Shown here: positions 8,282-17,113 of the stretch, one piece after another
Layout of the letters: the number at the start of each line of letters is the position of its first letter
Position numbering within the stretch: position 1 is the first letter of the stretch
Origin: Spirosoma sordidisoli
GTDB lineage: Bacteria; Bacteroidota; Bacteroidia; Cytophagales; Spirosomataceae
Assembly: GCF_004138325.1 (NCBI RefSeq)
Contig: NZ_SBLB01000001.1
Location: 434,001-498,000 of the forward strand
DNA: 64,000 nucleotides
Direction: 5' to 3'
Program-made: the position numbers and the translations under genes
Notes under the pieces: generated by a model
What the model was told of the DNA's origin: nothing
Seen by the model: only the letters and a program-made list of their open reading frames with translations
The model's database searches: none

Positions 8282-10555
8282 TCATAACGCCTTGAGCTTG
8301 AAGTAGCAGAACAGGGGCCAGGAATGGGGGTGCGAGCAATAGCCCTGAAAAGCCCGTTTCCGGTCGGGCGACGGCACCCAGAACGCATACAGTCCCTCGC
8401 GGTGGAGCGTCGAGTTTACCTCGTCGGCGGCTGTCCAGTGGCCCACCCAGTAGTTTGGGTACTGCCGGGCAAAATTGGCAAACGAAAACGTCGACAGCAG
8501 CGACCACGCTTCGGCTTTGTCGAAGGTGGCTACGCCCAGCAGCAGCGGGTATTCGAGCGAGAACCAGATACCCCCGTCCTCGCCGTCGGGATTACGACCC
8601 CAGAGCGACCGTTCGCGGGAGCGGGCGCCAATTTTCTCGGGCGTCAGGAGCCGGCTTTTGACGTAGGCGTAAATCTCCCGTTTGCGTTCGCTGGTCAGGT
8701 CGGGTGCCTGCAAGAGATAGCCCTGCGGCTCCAGACATACGTTGTCCAGCCCAAATTTGAGCTTGCTGTTCAGGTAGGCCCGGGCCGAGAAGGTACGGCT
8801 GCCCAGATCGCGCAGGTAGTTTTCGGCAACGGTTGTCCGGTACTGGCGCAGGGCGGTCAGGAGCGATGCGGCCTGCGGGTTGTCCGCTTTTTCCAGGGCT
8901 GTAATCAGCTTAGGAAAGGTGGCCAGCACCAGGGCCGAGTTCAGGTGCGACTCCGCCGATCCGGCAAAGATGTTCGGCGAATGGTCGTGGAAAAAGCTGT
9001 CGCTCCAGTCGGAGTTCAGCATCCGCACCAGGCCGTTGGGACCAAGCCCGATTTCGTCGCGCAGGTAGACGAAATACTTTTTCACGAACGTCAGCACCGA
9101 ATCGGTCCGCCCGGCTTCGGCGGGGTAATAGGCCACCGGCTCGTTCAGAAAGCCGTAATCGTTCGTAATCAGCAGGTATTCGGCCAGCGTCAGAAAGAAA
9201 AACAGCTGTTCGTCGCTTTCCTTGTAGATAGATGGGGCCGTGTAGCCGTAGCCGTTGTTGCCCCGCTTGATTTCGCCGTCCGCTTCCGTATGCTTCATCA
9301 CATACCGCATCGTCGATTTGGCCAGGGCGGGGTTGGTATAACAGGCAGCCAGGGCCGCCTGCAGGTGATCGCGGTTGGAGATGTTGTCGCCAAAGTAATA
9401 GCTGTACACGGTGCCCTGCGGAATGAAGGTCTCCCCAAAATAGTCGCTGTATTTGGCCGAAGCTTCGAGCATATGAGCGTTCCAGAGCATCTCGCGCTTC
9501 AGCACCTCGCTGGTCTCGGCCGACAGATCAGGTAACTTCTTTTTCCACTGCTCAGCAAACAGGCCGTCTGCCAGACCGTTGGTATTGGCGCCCGCCAGCA
9601 GCGCAGCTACCTCGCTGTCGACCGCCTTCAGATCGGCACCTTTGGTCAGGCCGATAACCAGGTTGAAGCGGACCGTCTGTCCCGGTTTCAGGCGGGTGCT
9701 GACGCGGGCCGCCAGCGTATCGCCAGTGGCCCCGACGGTGGCCGTTTGCCCGCTGCCGTCGGGCAGTGCCTTCATGAACAGGGCGGGCGGAGCCAGGTCG
9801 TAGGGGTAGCGTTCGCTGGCGCCGGGGAGGACCAGAAATTCGTTGGGCTGGTGGGTGATCGTGGCCAGCACGGTTTGCCGATCGTCTGCCGCACTGGTGC
9901 GGGCGCGGTACCGAAGCGGGCGTTTGGCCGGGTCGGTATACTGCGTGCTGTTGAGTACGAAATTGACTCCTACCCGCTCGGTATAGGTCAGATTTTGCGG
10001 CTGGTTGCTCTGGTTGGTCAGCGCTACCGTTACGATAAAGGCCGGACTGCCCGCGTGGATGACGGGCGAGGGCTTCACCGACAGGACGCGCGTGCAGCGT
10101 ACCTGGTCGGGAAGCTGATAGTCGTAGCGGGCAAACCCCACGCCGAACGTTTTCTGAACCCGGTTCGGATCGGCCGCTATCGTGCCTACGCCCACCAGGT
10201 CGGTGGTGTGGCTGCCCCGGCCGGCTGAAACCACAACGCGGGCATCGTTCCAGCCGTAGTTGGTCTGGCTAGCCGCATTGACGCGTGCCCAGGCCCGTTC
10301 GGCCGTCAGGAGCTGGTAGCGCCCACTGGCGTGGGTGATGAGGGCCATGCGGTAGTTGCCCAGCAGAAAATACGGATCTTCGGGCAGGTTGGCGTCCTGG
10401 CCGTTTTTGTCGATCGCCGTAAAGGGCAGCGGCCCGGTATAGTGGTAAACGGGAAGCGCCTTCGCCGACATGCCCCAGTTACCAATCGGCTGCGCACAAA
10501 CCGGCTGTTCCAGAAACCAGCCGACAGCGGCCAGCAACGCGATTCGTTTCATCAT
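8282..10555 (-). CDS. exported GH94/GH36-type (alpha/alpha)6 glycoside-active protein
   Basis: The 757-residue protein has a signal peptide (MKRIALLAAVGWFLEQPVCAQ). Residues about 25-330 form a beta-supersandwich-like domain, and about 350-755 a helical barrel. NRDHLQA (394-400) resembles the RDQLQD substrate motif of GH94 phosphorylases. LNSDWSDSF at 513-521 aligns with their GDWND segment holding the general acid Asp. GH94 phosphorylases are normally cytoplasmic, so an exported member is more likely a hydrolase of the same clan, for example one acting on beta-1,2-glucan, than a phosphorylase. This is inference. The gene is last in the run GH36, dioxygenase, MFS carrier, then this enzyme, separated from the carrier by 134 bp that may hold its own promoter. 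Confidence 0.68.
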   Translation of the reverse strand: MMKRIALLAAVGWFLEQPVCAQPIGNWGMSAKALPVYHYTGPLPFTAIDKNGQDANLPEDPYFLLGNYRMALITHASGRYQLLTAERAWARVNAASQTNYGWNDARVVVSAGRGSHTTDLVGVGTIAADPNRVQKTFGVGFARYDYQLPDQVRCTRVLSVKPSPVIHAGSPAFIVTVALTNQSNQPQNLTYTERVGVNFVLNSTQYTDPAKRPLRYRARTSAADDRQTVLATITHQPNEFLVLPGASERYPYDLAPPALFMKALPDGSGQTATVGATGDTLAARVSTRLKPGQTVRFNLVIGLTKGADLKAVDSEVAALLAGANTNGLADGLFAEQWKKKLPDLSAETSEVLKREMLWNAHMLEASAKYSDYFGETFIPQGTVYSYYFGDNISNRDHLQAALAACYTNPALAKSTMRYVMKHTEADGEIKRGNNGYGYTAPSIYKESDEQLFFFLTLAEYLLITNDYGFLNEPVAYYPAEAGRTDSVLTFVKKYFVYLRDEIGLGPNGLVRMLNSDWSDSFFHDHSPNIFAGSAESHLNSALVLATFPKLITALEKADNPQAASLLTALRQYRTTVAENYLRDLGSRTFSARAYLNSKLKFGLDNVCLEPQGYLLQAPDLTSERKREIYAYVKSRLLTPEKIGARSRERSLWGRNPDGEDGGIWFSLEYPLLLGVATFDKAEAWSLLSTFSFANFARQYPNYWVGHWTAADEVNSTLHREGLYAFWVPSPDRKRAFQGYCSHPHSWPLFCYFKLKAL

Positions 10556-10689
10556 ACAAAAGGGGTATACCTGCTAAACGCCCAACGTGAATTTTAGCCC
10601 GGTTTTAGGAATACAGGGTGGAACATTGCTGAAATATGGGTCAGCGCGCCGATTTGAGAAGACCGTCTGACTCCATGTTCCGGTATAGT

Positions 10690-12072
10690 TTAGTCAGGCA
10701 TACGGGTTAACTCTCTTTCGATTTCTTCCAGCGATTTACCCTTTGTTTCGGGCATCCGCAGGCGCACGAACAGGAAGTAGACAAAGCACAGCAGGGCATG
10801 CAGGCCGAATGTGAGTGGCAGACCCCAGTGCTGCTTCATAATCGGAAACGAGGCCGTCGTAAAGAAATTGGTAATCCATAGCGCCAGGGTAGCCAGGGCG
10901 AGGGCATTGCCCCGAATCCGGTTGGGAAACAGCTCCGACAGCGCCACCCACGTTACCGGCCCCAGCGTGGCGGCATAAATGGCGATGAACGTTAGCACAA
11001 ATACCAGCACCCACGCGCCGGGCAACTGCCAGTAAAACGCGGCCGACAGCGCCAGGGCGTCGAGACCCAGCAGAACCGAACCGTACTGCAGTAGTTTTTT
11101 GCGGCCCAGCTTGTCGATGGTGCCGATGGCTACGAAGGTGAACAGAAAGTTGATGACGCCAATGATGATCGACTGCAAAAAGGCCGAATCCTGCCCCATG
11201 CCCGCCTGCCGAAACAACTCCGGCGCGTAAGAAAACAGGGAGTTCTGCCCCACGGCCTGCGAAAATACGGCCACTACGATGCCGATAAACACGATGGGCC
11301 ACAGCTCTTTGCGGAACAGGTCGCCCACGGCTTCGCGTGATTCCTGGGCGAAGCTGGCCTGAATCTGAGCGGCTTCGGCCTGGGCGTAGTCCGGTCCGCC
11401 AATGCGGGTCAGTACCCCGCCGGCCTCCTCGTGCCGGCCTTTGCGGATCAGCCAGCGCGGGCTCTCGGCCACTAAGAATAGGCCCACAAAGAACAGCAGC
11501 GACGGGGCCGACTGGGCCGAGAACATCCACCGCCAGTTATCGGCACCGGTGTTGAGCAGCAGGTAGTTAGACAGGTAGGCCAGCAGAATGCCGATCACGA
11601 TAGACAGCTGGTAGAACGACACCATCCGCCCCCGCATGGTAGCAGGCGAAATTTCGGCTACGTACATGGGGCACACCAGGGCCGCGGCCCCCACGGCTAC
11701 CCCGCTCAGCATCCGAAACCCGACAAACAGCGGGAAGCTCATTGCCCAGCCCGTGCCCGCGCCCGTGAGGGCAAACAGCCCCGCGCAGAGCATCAGCAGC
11801 CGGCGCCGACCGAGCGAATCGCTCAGTTTGCCCGCCAGCAGGGCACCCAGGGCCGCTCCGAGGTTGATACAGCCCACCGCCCAGCCCGTCTGGAACGCAT
11901 CGAGCCGAAAAAATTGGGTGAAAAACGGCACCGTACCCGATATGATGACCAAATCAAAGCCGAACAATACCCCGCCCAGGGCCGCAATGGCGCTGATGAG
12001 GTACACATACTGCCGGTTGATAGTAGCCAGACTGCTGACAGCCTGGGACTGGGATTGAATAAGTACGGCCAT
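10690..12072 (-). CDS. MFS sugar:proton symporter (sugar porter family)
   Basis: This 460-residue inner-membrane carrier has about twelve helices. Sugar porter marks are GGVLFGFDLVIISG in helix 1 (near 34-47), GKLSDSLGRRR in loop 2-3, RWLIRKGRHEEA after helix 6, and the C-terminal PETKGKSLEEIE. These match XylE/GalP-type transporters, which import a monosaccharide with protons. It is preceded on the same strand by the dioxygenase gene and a perfect hairpin. Neighbouring GH36 suggests galactose or a related hexose as cargo, but the sequence does not fix the sugar. Confidence 0.86.
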   Translation of the reverse strand: MAVLIQSQSQAVSSLATINRQYVYLISAIAALGGVLFGFDLVIISGTVPFFTQFFRLDAFQTGWAVGCINLGAALGALLAGKLSDSLGRRRLLMLCAGLFALTGAGTGWAMSFPLFVGFRMLSGVAVGAAALVCPMYVAEISPATMRGRMVSFYQLSIVIGILLAYLSNYLLLNTGADNWRWMFSAQSAPSLLFFVGLFLVAESPRWLIRKGRHEEAGGVLTRIGGPDYAQAEAAQIQASFAQESREAVGDLFRKELWPIVFIGIVVAVFSQAVGQNSLFSYAPELFRQAGMGQDSAFLQSIIIGVINFLFTFVAIGTIDKLGRKKLLQYGSVLLGLDALALSAAFYWQLPGAWVLVFVLTFIAIYAATLGPVTWVALSELFPNRIRGNALALATLALWITNFFTTASFPIMKQHWGLPLTFGLHALLCFVYFLFVRLRMPETKGKSLEEIERELTRMPD

Positions 12073-12106
12073 GGGAGTTTAGGGAAAAGCAAATACAGAG
12101 ATAAAC

Positions 12107-12156
12107 AAAGCAGGCTACGAAGAGATACGCTGGGGCATCTCTTCGTAGCCTGCTTT
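12107..12156 (-). terminator. perfect 20-bp stem-loop abutting the dioxygenase stop codon
   Basis: Left arm 12107-12126 and right arm 12137-12156 are exact reverse complements with a 10-base loop. The right arm touches the stop codon of the dioxygenase gene (12157-12159). Read on the minus strand, the hairpin is followed by TTGTTTATCT, a weak T-rich tail. It could end or attenuate transcription between the dioxygenase and the MFS carrier, or protect the 3' end of the upstream message. Confidence 0.65.
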
Positions 12157-12993
12157 TTACTTCAGCGCGACGTCGGCTTCTTTAGCCAGAAAATCAGCGC
12201 CTTCTTCGGCCAGTCCGGCGGCTTCCCAGGTCAGCAGAGCCTCGTTGGGAACAACTTCAATGGGGGTAATACTCGACATCGACGACGCAGAGTCGTTGTA
12301 GCCGATGTTGGCCTGGCGGTTGTAGCACGAAATCATCGACCAGCGCGGCTTGTCCGACAGGTTGGCCTCGGACCGGTGGAGAATGTTGCTGTGGAAGAAC
12401 AGCACGTCGCCCGCTTTCAACTCCACAAATACCCGCTCCATGGTTTGCAGGGCCAGATCGACGTACCGCTGCGAGGCTCCTACCTGCTCGCCCGCAAACC
12501 CGTGCTCGACCCGGCCCATTTTGTGCGAACCCCTGATGACCTGCAAACAGCCGTTTTCTTCGTTGGCATCGGTAATGGCAACCATCACCGACATCATCTG
12601 GTCGGGTAGCAGAAACTCGTTTTTGTACCAGTAGCCGTAATCCTGATGCCACTCCCAGGCCCCCCCTACCCGGGGTTCTTTCTGCATGAGTTTGGAGTGG
12701 AAATGGCAGACCGCCGTATCGCCGTCGAGCAGCGCATCAGCCGCGTTGACCAGCTGTTCGCTGCGGGTGAGCAGCCCGTAGGTGTCGTTGCCGGGTTTGT
12801 ACCAGAGCGAGAGCTTGCTGCGTTTGCCGGTGCTGTCGTTCACGTTGATGGCGTTTTTACTCACCGCGCTGTCGTCGATGGCTACCCGGTACAGCTTGTC
12901 GACCTCTTCCTGACTGAGAAAGTTACGGACAATGAGATAGCCGTCCTGCTGATACTGACGGACCTGTTCGGAAGTTAATGGCTGATTTGTCAT
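12157..12993 (-). CDS. phytanoyl-CoA dioxygenase-family (PhyH) 2-oxoglutarate oxygenase
   Basis: The 278-residue protein is a Fe(II)/2-oxoglutarate oxygenase of the PhyH family. The iron triad is visible as HQD (His116, Asp118) and His206 in NILHRSEAN, with Arg217 (KPRWSM) placed to bind 2-oxoglutarate. The N-terminal YQQDGYLIVRNFLS is the standard family opening. There is no signal peptide, so it works in the cytoplasm. Length is typical. Family substrates vary widely (lipids, halogenated compounds, ectoine, small acids), so none is assigned. It lies 35 bp after an exported alpha-galactosidase and before a sugar carrier, an odd setting that may mean oxidation of an unusual sugar side group or simple co-transcription. 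Confidence 0.82.
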   Translation of the reverse strand: MTNQPLTSEQVRQYQQDGYLIVRNFLSQEEVDKLYRVAIDDSAVSKNAINVNDSTGKRSKLSLWYKPGNDTYGLLTRSEQLVNAADALLDGDTAVCHFHSKLMQKEPRVGGAWEWHQDYGYWYKNEFLLPDQMMSVMVAITDANEENGCLQVIRGSHKMGRVEHGFAGEQVGASQRYVDLALQTMERVFVELKAGDVLFFHSNILHRSEANLSDKPRWSMISCYNRQANIGYNDSASSMSSITPIEVVPNEALLTWEAAGLAEEGADFLAKEADVALK

Positions 12994-13028
12994 GGCGATT
13001 ATTGATAAATCTGTGTGTTTCGATGGCG

Positions 13029-15185
13029 TTACTGACTACTGATCTGAAAAAGCGTCCCGCCGTACCGTTCATTGATGGTTACGGGGAAGCCGGTCGTTTG
13101 CAGGGCTTGGCCGGTGAGGCTGGTCACCAGCTGGTTGTTCATGGTTAGCACCTGATAGCGCCTTAACGGGTCCAGGTGCGCCACGGTGACCTGGCGTTTC
13201 GTTTCGGTGGCCCCATGCCGGAATACGCCAATAATGCCTCCCTGTCTGGTCTCGGTATTGATGCGCTGGAAGCCATCCCACAGGCCCTCTTTCGGTTCGC
13301 CAAAACCAGGCAAATCCTGCCGGTAGGTCATGATCTGATGCCTGTTTTCCATCGCCTGCAGCCAGTCGGCGTAGGCCCGGTATTTTTTCAGATCCGCAGG
13401 CAGCAGTTTACGGGGGTCACCCAGCATGATGGGCAGCGCACCGGCCAGTGACTTGATGTGCATTTCCCAGCCGGCGTCCTGCATTTCGGGGTTCCCAATG
13501 ACCAGGGCCGTGGCGGGTATGGCGGGCGAACGCCACCAGGCCATATTCCGAACGCGCAGGTCGACGTTGGCATCGGGTGGGCCGTAGAAATTAGACAACC
13601 AGTCGCCCTCGGCATGTTTAAGCATAGCGTAATCGATCAGTTGCAGGCCACCCATTGTCTCGAAGGTGCAGTCGATAAACAGGTTGGGTTTGGCCGCGTG
13701 CAGCTCATCGAACAACTGCCAGACCTCTTCATAATTGGTATAGAGCGACTCGTGATGGTCTTTATGGCCTTTGTGATTGTTGGCATAGCAGCCAGTTACC
13801 TTGTTCCCAAAACGATAGGTACTGGTCACCACCGTGAAGTCGAGCTTCAGGTATTCCAAGCCGTATTCCAGCGCCAGTTTGAGCAGCACATCTTTGATAT
13901 AGCCTCGCCATCCGGTGCCAAAGCAGGCGGTACGCATCGACAGGTCATCTTCATGCAGGTTGGCCGGTTGCTGCTTTTCGTCGAGCACAAACCAGTCGGG
14001 ATGGGCCTGATACACTTTGCTGTCGGGCGACGCACTGCCCACGCTGACCCACAGCCCCGGCTTCATGCCCAGCGATTTGATGTAGTCGAAAACGGGTTTC
14101 AGGCCGTTGGGGAATTTCTTTTTGTCGATGTTCCAGTCGCCATAATTGTCGGCCCAGCCATCGTCGATAATGAATTCCTTCATGCCCGCATCGGCAGCGG
14201 CCTTTGCCAGCTCCATCACCAGCTTTTCGTTGAGGTTTTTACGGAAAGGCACCCACGTATTGTAGACGAAAGTGGGTTTCTGGGCCAGCTCAGACAGGCG
14301 TATGCCCAGGTGTTTACGGACAAAATCAGGCACGGCGGTATTCAGTACCTCATCCGGGTCTTTGTGCGCATTGTAAACGATGGTGAAGACCTGCGGGGTG
14401 GTAAACGACTCGCCTTTATGAATGTATTTCCGAAACGGGAAGCGGGCGTCCTTGTGCGTCAGGCCGCTGAGTATAGTGGGTTCGTTCCAGAAAACAGACG
14501 TATGTTTCACCACGCCGGAGGCCTCATTGCCGATAACAATGCCCTGCTGCCAATCGCTGTTATGCACCGTCAGCAGCGCATCCTGAAAGTTACCATCGTA
14601 AGGACCAATGGAACGGCGCCGACCATAATCGTGGCAAATCCAGCTAAACGTTGTGGCGTAGTAGGGGGTTACCGTGAACTTCTCGACATCAACCGATTCG
14701 AGCCGCATCGATTCGGCCGTCAGGTTTCTGATCGTCAGGCTTTTCCGAATAACGGGCTGGCCGGGATACAATAAAAAATTGACGATCAGCTCGATCCGGC
14801 CATCCTTACTTTGCAGCGTAACGGCAGCGCCATCGCCCTGCCGGGCATCGGTAAGTTTCTCTATGGTTTTCAGTGTCCAGTCGCCGGAACCGGTATATAC
14901 GGTATCGTTTAGCTCGAACTGGAAATCGGCGCTCGTTTGGGTGAAGTACTTAAACGCTCCGTTAACCGGCTTGTAGGTGGTGGTCAGAAACGAACCGGAA
15001 ACGGCCGTCGGCAGGGATATCGTTCGCTGCACGACCCCATTGTTCAGCACCAGTTCGGTAGCTGTCCAGCTGGCGAAAGGACGGGCCACACCCGAGGCCG
15101 CCGACTGGGCGAAGCCCTCCGGTACAGACCTGATGCCCCCAAGGGTAATACAAACGGTGAGAAAAAACAGGAAGGACTGCTTCAT
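13029..15185 (-). CDS. exported GH36-type alpha-galactosidase
   Basis: The 718-residue enzyme has a signal peptide ending near residue 26. An N-terminal beta-supersandwich (about 40-290) is followed by a TIM barrel (about 300-640) and a short C-terminal beta domain. FIIDDGWADNYGDWNID at 338-354 matches the GH36/GH27 motif, LKLDF gives the nucleophile Asp449, and EGDWLSN around 526-532 offers Asp528 as a candidate acid/base. Length fits GH36 (about 700). It should release alpha-linked galactose, or a related sugar, in the periplasm. It is the first gene of a minus-strand run and is divergent from an AraC regulator at 15342, which probably controls it. Confidence 0.8.
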   Translation of the reverse strand: MKQSFLFFLTVCITLGGIRSVPEGFAQSAASGVARPFASWTATELVLNNGVVQRTISLPTAVSGSFLTTTYKPVNGAFKYFTQTSADFQFELNDTVYTGSGDWTLKTIEKLTDARQGDGAAVTLQSKDGRIELIVNFLLYPGQPVIRKSLTIRNLTAESMRLESVDVEKFTVTPYYATTFSWICHDYGRRRSIGPYDGNFQDALLTVHNSDWQQGIVIGNEASGVVKHTSVFWNEPTILSGLTHKDARFPFRKYIHKGESFTTPQVFTIVYNAHKDPDEVLNTAVPDFVRKHLGIRLSELAQKPTFVYNTWVPFRKNLNEKLVMELAKAAADAGMKEFIIDDGWADNYGDWNIDKKKFPNGLKPVFDYIKSLGMKPGLWVSVGSASPDSKVYQAHPDWFVLDEKQQPANLHEDDLSMRTACFGTGWRGYIKDVLLKLALEYGLEYLKLDFTVVTSTYRFGNKVTGCYANNHKGHKDHHESLYTNYEEVWQLFDELHAAKPNLFIDCTFETMGGLQLIDYAMLKHAEGDWLSNFYGPPDANVDLRVRNMAWWRSPAIPATALVIGNPEMQDAGWEMHIKSLAGALPIMLGDPRKLLPADLKKYRAYADWLQAMENRHQIMTYRQDLPGFGEPKEGLWDGFQRINTETRQGGIIGVFRHGATETKRQVTVAHLDPLRRYQVLTMNNQLVTSLTGQALQTTGFPVTINERYGGTLFQISSQ

Positions 15186-15341
15186 GCTGAATGGCTTTAT
15201 ACCCGGTCAGTCGATCTGTGAGCTGCCTATGGATATTGTATTTTATAATCACAAAATTCAGTTATTCGAGGATCGGTCAGATGAATGATTTTGGCCTAAA
15301 CCTGGATTATCTTACCTTCGGCGGTCACATACAGCTACACA
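15186..15341. promoter_or_regulatory. divergent regulatory region, GH36 versus AraC
   Basis: The 156 bp between two divergent genes must hold both promoters. The stretch around 15230-15270 is AT-rich. The heptamer CGGTCAG occurs twice, near 15205 and 15275, and is a possible but weak regulator site. I could not fix a Bacteroidota -33/-7 promoter pair with confidence. Confidence 0.4.
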
Positions 15342-16265
15342 ATGGCAACGAATCGACAAAACCGGAAAGGCCGGGGCTTTACCGGCGAGCGGATGATTGA
15401 AATGCCGAAAGAGGTCATCGATAAATGCCGGGCCATGCCGCTCATCAACCAGTTATTTATTACCCAGATGGGCTTCTTTCCCAAAGCGCTGCACCACTAC
15501 TACCAGCGGCCAACGGGCATGTCGCAGGTAATTCTGATCTACTGCACCGACGGACTGGGCTGGGTTCAGGTACCGAAAGGTCGGGTACAGCTGCAGGCGG
15601 GGGACCTGTACGCCATTGCGCCGGGCGTGCCGCATTCCTACGCGGCCGATCCCCACAATCCATGGACGATTTACTGGTTTCACATCAACGGCAGCGCCTG
15701 CGCGGAGTCGGTCTGGGCCACCCTGGGTAACGCAGACCAGCTGCCCCAGACGGTTCGGGTTGTATTCTCCCCCGAACGCATTGCGCTCTTCGACCGTATC
15801 TACGACACCTTTCTGAACGGCTACAGCCAGTCGAACCTGCTCTTTGCGAACCTGACCCTTCCGTATTTTCTGGCGTCGTTTGTACTGCCCGATAACTTCC
15901 GGCCCAAAACGCGGGTAGCGGCACCCGTCAGTGCCACCGACCGGGCCATTCAGTTCATGCAGGACAATCTGTCCCGACCGGTCACACTGGATAATATTGC
16001 CCAGTCGGCCCATTTGTCGGTGTCGTTTTTCTCGCGCAAGTTCAGGCAGGATACCGGCTACGCGCCCATCGAGTATTTCAACCACCTCCGCATTCAACGG
16101 GCCTGTCAGTTACTTCACTTCAGCAACCTGCGCGTCAACGAGGTAGCCGCGCAGCTGGGCATGGACGATCCGTTCTATTTTTCGCGCCTGTTCAAAAAGC
16201 AGATGGGCCTCTCCCCCGCCGGGTATCGCAAACGGGAGGGGATACAGGTTACCCCCCAACCTTAA
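15342..16265 (+). CDS. AraC-family transcriptional regulator with cupin sensor
   Basis: The 307-residue protein has an N-terminal cupin-like sensor (about 35-120, with GRVQLQAGDLYAIAPGVPHS typical of AraC sugar sensors) and a C-terminal double helix-turn-helix (about 205-300: NIAQSAHLSVSFFSRKFRQ, then AAQLGMDDPFYFSRLFKKQM and the usual GLSPAGYR end). The ATG at 15393 (MIEMPKEV) is an equally plausible start. It is divergent from the alpha-galactosidase and probably activates that operon in response to a sugar. Its stop codon shares TTAA with the stop of the convergent gene at 16262. Confidence 0.88.
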   Translation: MATNRQNRKGRGFTGERMIEMPKEVIDKCRAMPLINQLFITQMGFFPKALHHYYQRPTGMSQVILIYCTDGLGWVQVPKGRVQLQAGDLYAIAPGVPHSYAADPHNPWTIYWFHINGSACAESVWATLGNADQLPQTVRVVFSPERIALFDRIYDTFLNGYSQSNLLFANLTLPYFLASFVLPDNFRPKTRVAAPVSATDRAIQFMQDNLSRPVTLDNIAQSAHLSVSFFSRKFRQDTGYAPIEYFNHLRIQRACQLLHFSNLRVNEVAAQLGMDDPFYFSRLFKKQMGLSPAGYRKREGIQVTPQP

Positions 16266-17113
16266 GCGTAGCGCTGCTTCAGCAGGTTCAGCATAAATAC
16301 GTTCACGTCCCACTGGCTGGCCAGCGGCTCCTGGGTGTAAGGGTGCAGCGGCATGTACGGGGCCGGGCCAAACTCGGTGTTGACCGTCAGCTGCGTACCA
16401 TGGGCGCGGTGGATGGCTACCAACCGGTCCCACCAGGCCAGGTGGGCGTTGAGCGTTTCGGTCCAGGCCGGGGCGCGGGGGTCGGCCACCTGCGGCCCTT
16501 CCGGAAACCCCACCCGGCTGTGGAGGTGGTCGGCGCGGGACAAGGCCAGTTGTACCGCTTCGGGCTGATCGTCGAGCATGGATTCATGAACAGCACACCA
16601 GTGCGAAATGTCCAGGCAGATGCGAAGGTTAGGCAGGCGGGTGAGGTATTCCTGCGTTACGTGAGCCGCAAACAGCGCCTTGCCCCGGTGGGTTTCGTGG
16701 ATAATACGCACGCCCGTTTCCGCCGAAATTCGGGCGGCCAGCTCAAACAACCGGCTGTTCTGCGCAACGCTGAAGTAATCTTTTCCCGTCTGGCAGTTGA
16801 TGAACACCGGCCCGAAAGCTGCCAGGTGGCGCAGGTAGGTTTCGTAATTGCGACTGTGCTCGGCCAGGTCGCGCTCAACCGACTGGTAGTACTGCCCAAT
16901 CCACGTCAGGCCATGCGCCCGCAGCGTGTCCACGAGCGTCTGGCTGGCGACCTTATCCAGGGGCAGGGCCAGCTCGACCCCGTCATAACCGGCCGCTTTC
17001 ACGCGCTGGCAAAACTCCCCGAACGGAAGGGTATTGCCCCACTCGGGGGCGTAAAAGCGGATCGGTATCCCAGGAACTGACTCAGGCATAGGTGCAAGGA
17101 ATTTACTGTTCAA
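16262..17113 (-). CDS. sugar phosphate isomerase/epimerase-like TIM barrel protein
   Basis: This 283-residue cytoplasmic protein belongs to the AP-endonuclease-2/xylose-isomerase-like family. Probable metal ligands are Glu140 (IIHETHRG), Asp168 and His171 (LDISHW), His198 (HLHSRVG) and Glu247 (NTEFGP). GYDGVELALP near 42-51 is the usual strand-2 pattern. Family members isomerise or epimerise sugars or act on inositol and keto-sugars, so the exact reaction is open. Its start overlaps the end of the beta-helix gene by 11 bp, which puts it at the end of the minus-strand operon that starts with the ROK kinase. Confidence 0.75.
   Translation of the reverse strand: MNSKFLAPMPESVPGIPIRFYAPEWGNTLPFGEFCQRVKAAGYDGVELALPLDKVASQTLVDTLRAHGLTWIGQYYQSVERDLAEHSRNYETYLRHLAAFGPVFINCQTGKDYFSVAQNSRLFELAARISAETGVRIIHETHRGKALFAAHVTQEYLTRLPNLRICLDISHWCAVHESMLDDQPEAVQLALSRADHLHSRVGFPEGPQVADPRAPAWTETLNAHLAWWDRLVAIHRAHGTQLTVNTEFGPAPYMPLHPYTQEPLASQWDVNVFMLNLLKQRYA

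Noticed and set aside
8324-9535. 403-codon plus-strand frame opposite the GH94-like gene
   Set aside because: It is the antisense shadow of a clear CDS; Gly, Arg and Val repeats without any domain are typical of shadows in GC-rich genes.
13458-14774. 438-codon plus-strand frame opposite the alpha-galactosidase
   Set aside because: Antisense shadow of GH36 with no recognisable motif.
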